64,000 nt of DNA. Source: Gigaspora margarita (lineage: Eukaryota; Glomeromycota; Glomeromycetes; Diversisporales; Gigasporaceae). The first letter of the stretch is position 1. Each line of letters begins with the position of its first letter. Of the stretch, positions 55,288-64,000 are shown piece by piece. The stretch covers positions 128,703 to 192,702 of the forward strand of contig WTPW01000688.1 in the NCBI GenBank assembly GCA_009809945.1, given 5' to 3'. Made by a program: the position numbers and the translations under genes. The notes beneath the pieces are model-generated. The model did no database searches. It worked only from the letters and a program-made list of their open reading frames with translations, and was not told the origin of the DNA.

Positions 55288-57268
55288 AATTTTATTAAAA
55301 TAAATTAGTTTTTAATTCATATTGTAACAACTACTAATCCAATTAAATTAAATTTTTAATGATATATTTAATATATGCATTGCAATGCAGTTGCATAGTA
55401 CAAGCTTATAAAGTTGCATATTGGTGGCAAAAACAATTTTTTACAAAAAAATTTTATTTTTTTTTTGAAAAAATAGAATTTTTTAAAAAAGTTATAATAA
55501 AATAAATTTACTAGATCTTTCTTTATTTGATATAAAAAAATTATAAATAAATAGTTAAAATTAAAAAACTTTTATATGTAAATAAAATAACTTTTAGTTT
55601 TTGTGTATTTACATTTTTATTCTGGCCCATATATATAATATTCAAGAACTGGTTATTACTGATTTAGAATAATTTTTTGGTAAGTTATTACTATCTTAAT
55701 AGCAAAAGTTAATAATTTTTGCTAAATTATTGGATTTGCTAGTAGAATATTATACTGTAGCTTATGAAAATTTGAGTTTTTAGAAAACTTATTGTTGATA
55801 ATTTTAATAACTCAATCATTGTTCTTAACTGGACAGACCAGTATAAAATACAAAATAGAATTTGAAATATTTAGTTTTAATATATCTTCTTAGTATATAA
55901 AAGTTTGTTTGTTTTGGCCCAGTTTGTGAATTAAGATGGAAGTATTGATTTGTATTTCAACAAGTTCAATATTTATTAGCTATTTAGTAAATCTGCTGAA
56001 TAGGTTTATAAAACACAAATTGGCATATACCAAATAGCATAAATCTGTAAATTTAGTAGCAACTTGGTTTTATTTTAGTAGCAATAATAATACTAAACCA
56101 TGTAATATCAAACTTTGGGACACTTAATTTTATTTGATTCATCATAAATAAATTATTCTGATATATAATATTTTTAGTTGATTTTGCACCACTCAAGTAT
56201 AAAATATCAGATAAACAAAATTTTCAAAAAAAATTTAGCTATAAATTGTAAATTTAATATTTAATTTAATTTTGTTATCCATAATTAAATTAATATTGGT
56301 GCAATTTAATTGATAATTTGTGATTTTTAAATGATTCTAACAATTTTAAAAAAATTTTAAGTAAGCTAGATATAGATTGCATTGTCTTATATTATTTACA
56401 ATTAATTGCAATTATTTAAGTTCACATTGATTTATAATTGAAATAAATCAATATTAATTATATTTGTAGCTAGTAATCAATATCTATTTTATTTAAAAAT
56501 TTCTTGATATATATAAATTATATGTTTTATTTGATAAAACTTATATAAATTGTTAAATAGCTAAAATTATATGATTTATATAATTTAAAAAAATGATAAG
56601 TAATTTTTTTGAATTTTGCTAAATTTTGCTAATTTTTATTTATAAAAAGTGGCAAACAATTAGATATTATATCAAATTTGTTTTTATAACATTTGGCTAT
56701 AACTGAATGTTAATTGATTTTTCTTTTTTAGTGCTGATTTGTATATAAATATTATATTGCTTAATTTTGATATTTTGATTGGTGTTAATATTAAAATTGC
56801 ATTTATTGCAATTTTAATTAGATATATTAATTCAATTTTATTGTTTTTTTTATTAATATTTATTTAAATGTATCAGGTTCACTCATTTTTTATCAATTTA
56901 CCAATAATTACTTCACAGAAAACTTAATTAATAGAGAATTAATTTCAGGCAAGGTTATTTTGCAATTGATTAATTTACAGACAAGTCTATTCATAAAAAG
57001 TTTTTTTCACCAAAAGCTATTTTTGCAGACAAATAGAGTTAAGTTTAGGTTTAAAGTTGGTGCAATTTATAAAAAAATTGTCTGTACAAAATATTGAATT
57101 AATCATTTATAAAATAATTATCTACAATCTAAGCTTTCAATAAGTATTTGTCAGTGAAATAATATGGATATAGATTCACTTATTTATTATGTGTCAATTG
57201 TTTTATTTAAATTTCAAAAGAATCAACAATATACTTTAACCCACAAGAATAATGGGGTTTTAACTATA
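55288..57268. other. Long AT-rich stretch without features
   Basis: Almost 2 kb of AT-rich DNA with no ORF, TIR pair or tandem repeat I can defend. Confidence 0.45.
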
Positions 57269-57349
57269 GATGCTGGTGAAATGTGGTGAAATGTGGTGAA
57301 AAATTTCACCACTATTGGTGAGATTGATGAAATTAATTTCACCAGCATC
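57269..57349. mobile_element. Very small TIR element with TA target site
   Basis: GATGCTGGTGAAAT and its exact complement ATTTCACCAGCATC lie at the ends of 81 bases, flanked by TA (57267-57268 and 57350-57351). Three GTGGTGAAAT-type repeats inside. Confidence 0.65.
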
Positions 57350-57351
57350 TA

Positions 57352-58721
57352 TATAGTTTTAACCCCTTTGAAAATTAATTTATTACAATATTAATTTTAT
57401 TATCTAGTTAATGGGTGCGTAGCAACCAATAACGGTGTTATGTGGCAGGTGAAAGATCCGAAGGTGATCGTTTTTACATGACAATTAAAAAGCATCTGGC
57501 TTTGAATTTAATGTGCTAAACAGAAGGTGCTCAGATTGCGAGCGCATTTAGGTGGCTATTATTGAATGCGAAACATCCAGTAACGGATTTATTTTTCTTT
57601 TTATTTATAACAAATAAATCACTTGAGCTTAATCGAGTCTATTTGGCGTATAAATAGTACTTATACAACCTACATTTATCATTAAAAAGAAAACAAAATA
57701 ATGTGAATAATATATTCTATTTCAGAAATTTTAATTTATGATGTACTTATATAACGTTTCTGGTTTTAGCGCGCGGCTACTCTAATTGAAATTGTGCATG
57801 AGTATTACGATTATTTTTTGAATATTATTTTTGAAATATGGATTTTTAGCCTTATTAAAGTTGTAAGAGCGCCAGCGGCGCCCATTTATACTTGTACTAC
57901 AATAAAAATATATTCCGAATTATATAATATAATAAAGCCAACTAAAGTTTTCTTTTACTATACTATTTTATTCACCACTATACCTGTTAGATAAATATTT
58001 TTGGATAAATTAGAGTAAGATTGATAATCGCTTAGGTTTTTTTATAAATATTTAAAATTATAACTATAATTATTTTGATTTAAAATTTTATATAAATAAT
58101 ATTAACATGTAAATCTGAAAACCTAAAATAGTGATTTGATTGTACTATTTTTTTTAATAAAAAATAAAGCCATTGTTGCAATTTACCCAAGTACAACTAG
58201 ATTTAAATTAAAATATCTCAACAACTTTTAACAAAACTTGAAATTTTTTATTTTATTTTAAGATTAAATAGAATGAAATCTAAATAATGTTTATCAGTTT
58301 GGTTTAATAGTTGTTGAGATTGTTTAGTTTGAGGTTTAAAATTTTTACTTAAAAACAATTTGTTTGGTTTTTATTTATTTCTTCCTATATCTATCAGTTG
58401 TTTTAACAAAAAATCTGTCTCAGAAACATTTTATAAAGATTTTATATAATTACAATTTTATTTTTAACATCAAATGTCAATAGGATTTTATTAACAAAAT
58501 TTAATTAAAAATAAAAGATATTATTTGTGAAAAACAGGTTTGACTCTATTATAAATAAACTTATTCTTGTGATATAAATGCATGTGAAAATTCTGTGAGC
58601 ACACAATAAAGATTTTTTATTCAATGCTCCAAATTGGTAATTGTTATAAGATGCAATTAAGCATTTATGTATTGTAATAGGAGTGCAAAAATAGGAAATA
58701 AATAGTTTTGAATATTGTTAT
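57352..58721. other. Intergenic, with one weak palindrome
   Basis: A less AT-rich patch (57410-57590) has no frame. The 66-residue plus ORF at 57794-57994 shows no domain. At 58190-58345, AATATCTCAACAACTTTT and GTTGTTGAGAT form a diverged hairpin related to family A. Confidence 0.4.
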
Positions 58722-59021
58722 TCAAATAGTTGGAGGAGGCACAGTCGCTACACAAATGTAACCAACTGGATTACAAATTTGGCTCTTGCATGCAAGATTG
58801 CTACGGCATTTTTGCCGTATCAGTTAGTTGACATTTGTATGCATCTGATCTGCGGTAAGACAAATTTTAGTAGAACATTCGTCATCATTACCACAATGTG
58901 CTCCTTGAACTTTTGAAAAGTCTGCTCTCTTACGATCAATTCTGACTGCACCGGTGAGGATGAAAAAGAGCAACCCCAAAAGAATAATCGATAGAACCTT
59001 TTTTGTATGGAAGTTTGACAT
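58722..59021 (-). CDS. Small secreted Cys-rich peptide, with an in-frame TAA
   Basis: From ATG at 59021 the frame codes 65 residues to a TAA at 58826-58824. Residues 6-27 form a strong signal peptide (K-K-V-L-S-I-I-L-L-G-L-L-F-F-I-L-T-G-A). R-K-R at 30-32 is a likely Kex2 site, and C43-x5-C49-x4-C54 follows. Beyond the TAA the same frame stays open for 33 more codons to TGA at 58724-58722 and carries a second C-x5-C-x4-C followed by x6-C. Identical spacing on both sides shows that the stop interrupts a two-module peptide. So it is a truncated allele, a recent pseudogene, a case of readthrough, or an assembly error. Extracellular signalling or effector-like role is an inference from architecture only. 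Confidence 0.65.
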
Positions 59022-59370
59022 GTTAATTCAAGTATGCTAAAAGTTTTTTTTATGATAAAATGAAAAGATTTTTGTTCAAGTGTCCTATAAGTTTTTTGAC
59101 GATAAAGTGAAAAGTGTTCTTGTTTTAGTTTACGATGTTAATGCTATTGAAGAGATGTGTGCGATTTATGAGAAAGAGTTGATTCCAAACAATCATGATA
59201 TCTAAAATCAAAGTTTACCATATATAGCAACGAGAAATAAGATCAATATCTAAAATTAACCATTCCGAAACATGAACAGATGACTTAGGGCATTATTTGA
59301 ATGGTTCTCATTTTAGGTAGTAATGATACCTCAGTGTTTTTAGTTAATAATAAAAAAATTAATAAGGTAA
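59022..59370. other. Upstream region of the Cys-rich peptide gene
   Basis: No gene. Contains two direct AAGTTTTTT...GATAAAATGAAAAG-type blocks (59040-59072 and 59090-59115), just upstream of the start. Confidence 0.4.
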
Positions 59371-59572
59371 TTATATTTTCACCCAGATGAAAGTCACCCG
59401 ATATATAATTTTTATTATACTATAATATAAATTCACATAACATCATTAAAATTCATCTACCCTAACCACTAACTAACCAATCTATAGAATATTTAGTTTG
59501 TTATAATAGTTTGTATTATATAGTATAATAAAAACTATTTATCAGGTGACTTTCACCGGGTGAAAATAGAAT
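59371..59572. mobile_element. MITE with ATTTTCACCC ends
   Basis: ATTTTCACCCAGATGAAAGT and ATTTTCACCCGGTGAAAGTC (complement) are terminal inverted repeats of about 30 bases, 200 bp apart. Each also holds a small internal hairpin (CACCC..GAAAG). Target duplication AT-only and unclear. Confidence 0.7.
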
Positions 59573-60240
59573 TTCTCAATTAATAATTAATTATTAATAT
59601 TATTATTTAATAAATTCAATCAATTATATGTCATCACAAAAAAATCGTAATGAAATCAGGCTCTAAAAGTCCGGATTTTTTTAAAAAAAATTACCTATAA
59701 TAAAGAATTTGCAAGAAAAGATTACATATCTCTACACAAGCATTATAAAAAAAAATAGACTAGCGAGGTCAGCTCCGAACTCCACTCTGTACAAAAAAAA
59801 TTCCTCGTGAAATTTTGGTATAAAATGCTTCTGCTCCATCCCAGGCCTTAACCCTAACACTATTTGATAACTTTTGATCAATTACTGCATTCACATTATT
59901 AAGTAGTTTTTAGTTAATAACTTGACCAAATATTAATAATTCAGGAGATCCCATTACTAAATAGCATTCAACTGGCAATCATTTACCCGAACCCGACTGT
60001 AATCGTTTACCCGAACCCGACTGATAATCACTTACACAATAGGGCATTTCACTGACAATCATTTCATTGACAGTTGCTGAACTATAAAGAATAAGTGTAA
60101 AATATGAGAACTAATAAGATAGCTGTGCAGCACGAGATCCGCGCAGGACCAGTACAATTACATTGCGACTAACAGATGTCAAAATGTTTAAGTTCAAATA
60201 GCCCATACCAGCAATGTAGTGGGACAGAGTGTATGGTTCA
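59573..60240. other. Intergenic
   Basis: A short direct repeat TTTACCCGAACCCGACTG occurs at 59984 and 60007. No gene seen. Confidence 0.4.
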
Positions 60241-60465
60241 GTCGAGTGCAAGTGAAGTGCAAGAACAAAAAAAAGAAAAAACATAAGATTAATAAAAATA
60301 GTGAAAATATTAACAAATATTAATAAGAATTACATTCCATCAAAGATTTAGATGATTGATTTCTAGATTTTACCATTTTTCGTAAATTTTTGGTCGGATT
60401 TTTGCCGCCCAGATTATCTAATAATCACTAATTTTCTCAGCGATTCTTTTAGTTCGTAGTTTTAT
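60241..60465. repeat. Segmental duplicate, copy 1 (partner 63480-63721)
   Basis: Shares GATGATTGATTTCTAGATTT and GCCCAGATTATCTAATAATC with the partner in the same orientation. On the minus strand the partner reads as I-A-K-K-I-S-D-Y...I-I-W-V-A-K-I-L, while this copy has stops, so it may derive from a coding fragment. Confidence 0.65.
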
Positions 60466-60723
60466 GTCGATCTACAGTATCAACCAATAAACTCATGTTT
60501 ATATCCAAAATGTGATCAGCGTGCTAAAATTAATATATGATATAGCAATATAATAGTTATTATGCTTTAACGCTTTGATTGGTTATTCAATCCGTGATCA
60601 AAATGTTAAGATCACAATTCAAATTCATTAACAACTGCTTAATCACGCTAGTACCAAATCAACCTTAACCACACACAGTATTAATATTGTGCATAACAAA
60701 TTTTTTACGGTAAATTATAGATA

Positions 60724-60825
60724 GATGCAGACTTATGACATCCTTAGTTACGTCATATAAAAAAATCGGGTTATAAAATAAAGCACAATTGAAACGTAAC
60801 TAGTGATGTAAAATAAGCCTGCATC
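60724..60825. mobile_element. Small TIR element with TA target site
   Basis: GATGCAGACTTATGACATC and GATGCAGGCTTATTTTACATC (complement) end a 102-bp element flanked by TA (60722-60723 and 60826-60827). TAGTTACGT lies inside both arms. Confidence 0.65.
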
Positions 60826-60943
60826 TATACGGCAAATCATGAATCAACCAAATATGGTATGAATTATCAGAATTGCTACACCCGAAATTATAGATCAGTA
60901 CAGTGCTGCCGATTTTTAAAAATCTATACCAAATAGTTCATTA

Positions 60944-61167
60944 TGGTTAGCGTTAAATTATCATTCTAACATCTCATTATGGTTAGCGTTAATAATCATT
61001 CCAATAGTTCATTCTAACAAATCTTAATAGTTAGCGATAAAGTAACCATTCTAAAAACTCCTTATGGTCGTGTTAAATCATCATCCTAACGGTTCTTAAT
61101 TGTTGCGTTATAAAAGCTCTTTCGGATAAGCATTTAGTGTTTGGATTAGGATGCTTGAGATATGATA
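60944..61167. repeat. Minisatellite and flank, copy 1 (partner 62142-62447)
   Basis: Units of about 33 bases (TCTCATTATGGTTAGCGTTA plus AATCATTCTAACA) occur two to four times, followed by a unique tail CTCCTTATGGTCGTGTTAAA...GGATTAGGATGCTTGAGATA. Both minisatellite and tail recur beyond the gap. Confidence 0.8.
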
Positions 61168-61251
61168 CATTATTATTATTATTATTAATTATTATTATTA
61201 ATTATTATTATTATTAATTATTATTATTATTATTAATTATTATTATTATTA

Positions 61252-61330
<79 letters not shown>

Positions 61331-61392
61331 AATTATTAATTATTATTATTATTAATTATTATTATTATTATTAATTATTATTATTATTATTA
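61168..61392. repeat. (ATT)n microsatellite, left side of gap
   Basis: ATT/ATTATTA repeats with occasional ATTAATT interruptions run into the assembly gap. Confidence 0.95.
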
Positions 61393-61746
61393 NNNNNNNN
61401 NNNNNNNNNNNNNNNNNNNNNNNNNNNNNNNNNNNNNNNNNNNNNNNNNNNNNNNNNNNNNNNNNNNNNNNNNNNNNNNNNNNNNNNNNNNNNNNNNNNN
61501 NNNNNNNNNNNNNNNNNNNNNNNNNNNNNNNNNNNNNNNNNNNNNNNNNNNNNNNNNNNNNNNNNNNNNNNNNNNNNNNNNNNNNNNNNNNNNNNNNNNN
61601 NNNNNNNNNNNNNNNNNNNNNNNNNNNNNNNNNNNNNNNNNNNNNNNNNNNNNNNNNNNNNNNNNNNNNNNNNNNNNNNNNNNNNNNNNNNNNNNNNNNN
61701 NNNNNNNNNNNNNNNNNNNNNNNNNNNNNNNNNNNNNNNNNNNNNN
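61393..61746. other. Assembly gap of 354 N
   Basis: Run of N within an (ATT)n tract; the true length is unknown. Confidence 1.
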
Positions 61747-61774
61747 TTTTTTAAGGTGAGGCCTTGCTCGTATC

Positions 61775-61825
61775 TTATTATTATTATTATTATGATTTAT
61801 TATTATTATTATTTATTATTATTTA

Positions 61826-61861
<36 letters not shown>

Positions 61862-61912
61862 TATTAATATTATTATTATTATTATTATTATTATTTATTA
61901 TTATTATTATTA
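61775..61912. repeat. (ATT)n microsatellite, right side of gap
   Basis: ATT repeats resume after a short unique stretch. The Tyr/Ile/Leu ORF at 61756-61944 is a translation of it. Confidence 0.95.
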
Positions 61913-62141
61913 AATCGTCGTTATTTTCAAATTACAGGCTGTGAGAATATTTATACGATGTACTGTGAATTTTTAATCGTTTGCTTTCGTGAATATTTGA
62001 TATTAGCATAGCGACTATAGAATAAAAAAATTTCAATTACACTTAGCCATTTTTGATTGGCCATATCCAAAAACCGAAATCTTAATGAGTAAGCTTTGAT
62101 ATAAGATGATCAGTTGTGACGATTACTATTTTAAATAAATA

Positions 62142-62447
62142 ATCGCTCATTATGATTAACGTTAAATCATCATTCCAACATCTCATTATGGTTAGCGTTA
62201 AATAATCATTCTAATAGCTCATTATGGTTAGCGTTAAAATAATCATTATAACATCTCATTATGGTTAGCGTTGATAATCATTCCTATAGTTCATTCTAAC
62301 AAATCTAAATAGTAAGCGATAAAGTAACCATTCTAAAAACTCCTTATGGTCGTGTTAAATCATCATCCTAACGGCTCTTTATTGTTGCGTTATAAAAACT
62401 CTTTCGGATGAGCATTTAGCGTTTGGATTAGGATGCTTGAGATATGG
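62142..62447. repeat. Minisatellite and flank, copy 2
   Basis: Same order as 60944-61167, with about four TCTCATTATGGTTAGCGTT units and the identical type of tail ending GGATTAGGATGCTTGAGATA. One duplication therefore spans the gap region. Confidence 0.8.
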
Positions 62448-63479
62448 CTCATGATTCGTGAGACATTTGGTCAACTTTCATCAACAAAAGGCGATGTTTA
62501 ATTGATGGATGCCGCTATAATGAATGAGCTTCTAAATATATATTTTCAAAATTCTTCGAATCAGAGGTTTAATATACTGTATAATGTCTTATAATTTATC
62601 ATATAAGAATTGAACAGTACATGTATATGATAGAGATTAGTTAATGGCAGAGATTGCCATTTTATAACTTTATGAATTATTAAATCAAGTCTATGTCTGT
62701 ATGCATACGTATAAAAATGTGCACTTAAAACGTATATGTACTTAAACCAAATAAATTAGCGATTAACTTTTTATTCATATTATACTGTAAATTATTTTGA
62801 TGATAATATAAGTTACAGTATTAACTTTATTTAAATTCAAAACCTAATGCATAAGGCGTCAGCCCTATAAAAAATCGTTGTTTTATTACTAGTTATTTAA
62901 GTTGGTCTAATACTTATATGTCTGGTTCAATTTGTAATGTTGTTAAATCTGAACGGATTACCACAAAGTCTTAAAGCTTTTGTGTAAATACATTATTTGT
63001 TTTAATTTTTAATGTTTTGTTAAATCTGTAAGTTACCGTTACTATAATTTTAAAGATGAAATATTTTTTGTAATATCAAATCAACTATACAACGTACAAT
63101 TAAAACAATTAAGCAACTAATCGATTATTTTAGTCAAGCGATTCCCGTAATTGATTAGTTGCAACTATAGTTGGCAACTAATCGATTGGAAAAAGTTTAT
63201 CAATTCGAAACACTACGTAAGGTAGCAACTGAAACAGCCGTGTTGATATTCTTCGACTAGTCGATTAATTGACCAATCGACTAGTCGATTAAACAACAAC
63301 TCTCTTAAAATCGTGAAACTGAATTTGCCAAATTTGCTTCTGTTGCTTGATTACCTAATATGTACATACCTAATATTTACAACCCTTTTGATCTAAAAAT
63401 AGCTAAAAAAATAAAAAAAGTCAATCAAATGTTTCACGAATTTGAAAGCGTTTTGTATAATGGCCTCAAGTTCAGCAAG
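62448..63479. other. Intergenic, with an ATCGACTAGTCGAT-type repeat patch
   Basis: No gene. At 63105-63295 the motifs CAACTAATCGATTA and ACTAGTCGATTAA recur six or so times in both orientations, forming several small hairpins. Confidence 0.45.
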
Positions 63480-63721
63480 AATAAGTGCAAGTGCAAGAAC
63501 AAGAACAATTCTCCACATTAGATAAAAAGAAAAGCATAAGATCAATAAAAAAAAAGTAGTGAATATATTAGCAAATATTAAGAAAAATTACATTCCACCA
63601 AATATTTAGATGATTGATTTCTAGATTTTTCCTTTTTTCGTAATTTTTTGGTCAGAATTTTTGCCACCCAGATTATCTGATAATCACTAATTTTCTTAGC
63701 AATATTTGTAGTTCGTAGTTT
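63480..63721. repeat. Segmental duplicate, copy 2
   Basis: Partner of 60241-60465. An 85-residue minus-strand ORF (63578-63835) runs through it and beyond. Its first 40 residues lie outside the duplicate and no domain is recognised, so I do not call it a gene. Confidence 0.65.
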
Positions 63722-64000
63722 TTGTTTTATGGGATGCCAAGCAAATGATATACATCCGATGTAAACTAAATTTTGATAATAATACCCCCTTCTTTGTATA
63801 AAAAGCTCTTTTATAGGTAAAATTTTATGATACACATTTTTTACTTAGAAAATGAAGTTAGTTGTCATAGTAACATTTTAGCAGGTTGTTTATGTTACAT
63901 GAAGATCCAAATATCCTGCAATTTTTATTGGTTCCAAGCCTAAATTTTGTAGATAATTTGCTTGACATAAGGATACCAAGTTTTGGGTTGATCTACCAAC
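63722..64000. other. Right edge
   Basis: AT-rich sequence containing the start of the 85-residue minus ORF and nothing else recognised. Confidence 0.35.

Noticed and set aside
61756..61944. 62-residue Tyr/Ile/Leu ORF
   Set aside because: Translation of an (ATT)n microsatellite.

Overview
This AT-rich, intron-bearing nuclear window, densely packed with transposable elements, fits an arbuscular mycorrhizal fungus of the Rhizophagus/Glomus group. That is an inference from the gene families seen: a cytosine-poor leucine-rich-repeat membrane protein, decayed TLDc-domain and kinase-tail fragments of the type expanded in these fungi, and small or repeat-rich secreted proteins. No rRNA, CRISPR array, operon or functional tRNA gene was seen; the only tRNA-like sequences are the heads of SINE-type retroposons. 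Five isolated Ns and one 354-base gap (61393-61746) show that this is a draft assembly.
Layout. 1-7.2 kb: nested small transposons (hAT-like, pogo-like, foldback), two copies of a retroposon-like sequence, and a decayed pogo-type transposase on the minus strand. 8.4-9.1 kb: an intact LRR/transmembrane gene. 10.2-13.8 kb: broken TLDc fragments, partly in tandem, and a protein-kinase C-terminal remnant. 13.9-19.5 kb: tandem repeats, simple repeats, MITEs and a 450-bp palindrome. 19.66-32.32 kb: one dead Ty3/gypsy LTR retrotransposon swollen to 12.7 kb by at least six later insertions. 32.3-34.2 kb: a hAT-like element, hairpins and a cluster of TGACGT motifs. 35.36-37.67 kb: a two-exon minus-strand gene for a predicted secreted protein rich in Asn, Glu, His, Phe and Gly, with 21-residue tandem repeats. 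40.3-41.1 kb: unrecognised exon-like fragments. 41.3-55.3 kb: almost wholly transposon-derived, including a 2-kb TIR element, foldback arrays, a TIR element nested several levels deep, two further SINEs and a 960-bp multi-hairpin element. 58.7-59.0 kb: a small secreted Cys-rich peptide gene, with an in-frame stop splitting two identically spaced Cys motifs. 60-64 kb: segmental duplications around an (ATT)n microsatellite and the gap.
How it works together. The window is mainly a record of successive insertions, and exact target-site duplications let many be ordered. Three SINE-like elements share heads or tails in a mosaic way. Many of the non-coding TIR elements have TA (mariner/pogo-like) or 8-bp (hAT-like) target duplications. 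The few host genes that look functional (LRR protein, repeat-rich secreted protein, Cys-rich peptide) are surface or secreted products. Element names (A, B, C and so on) are mine, and all identities were judged by eye.
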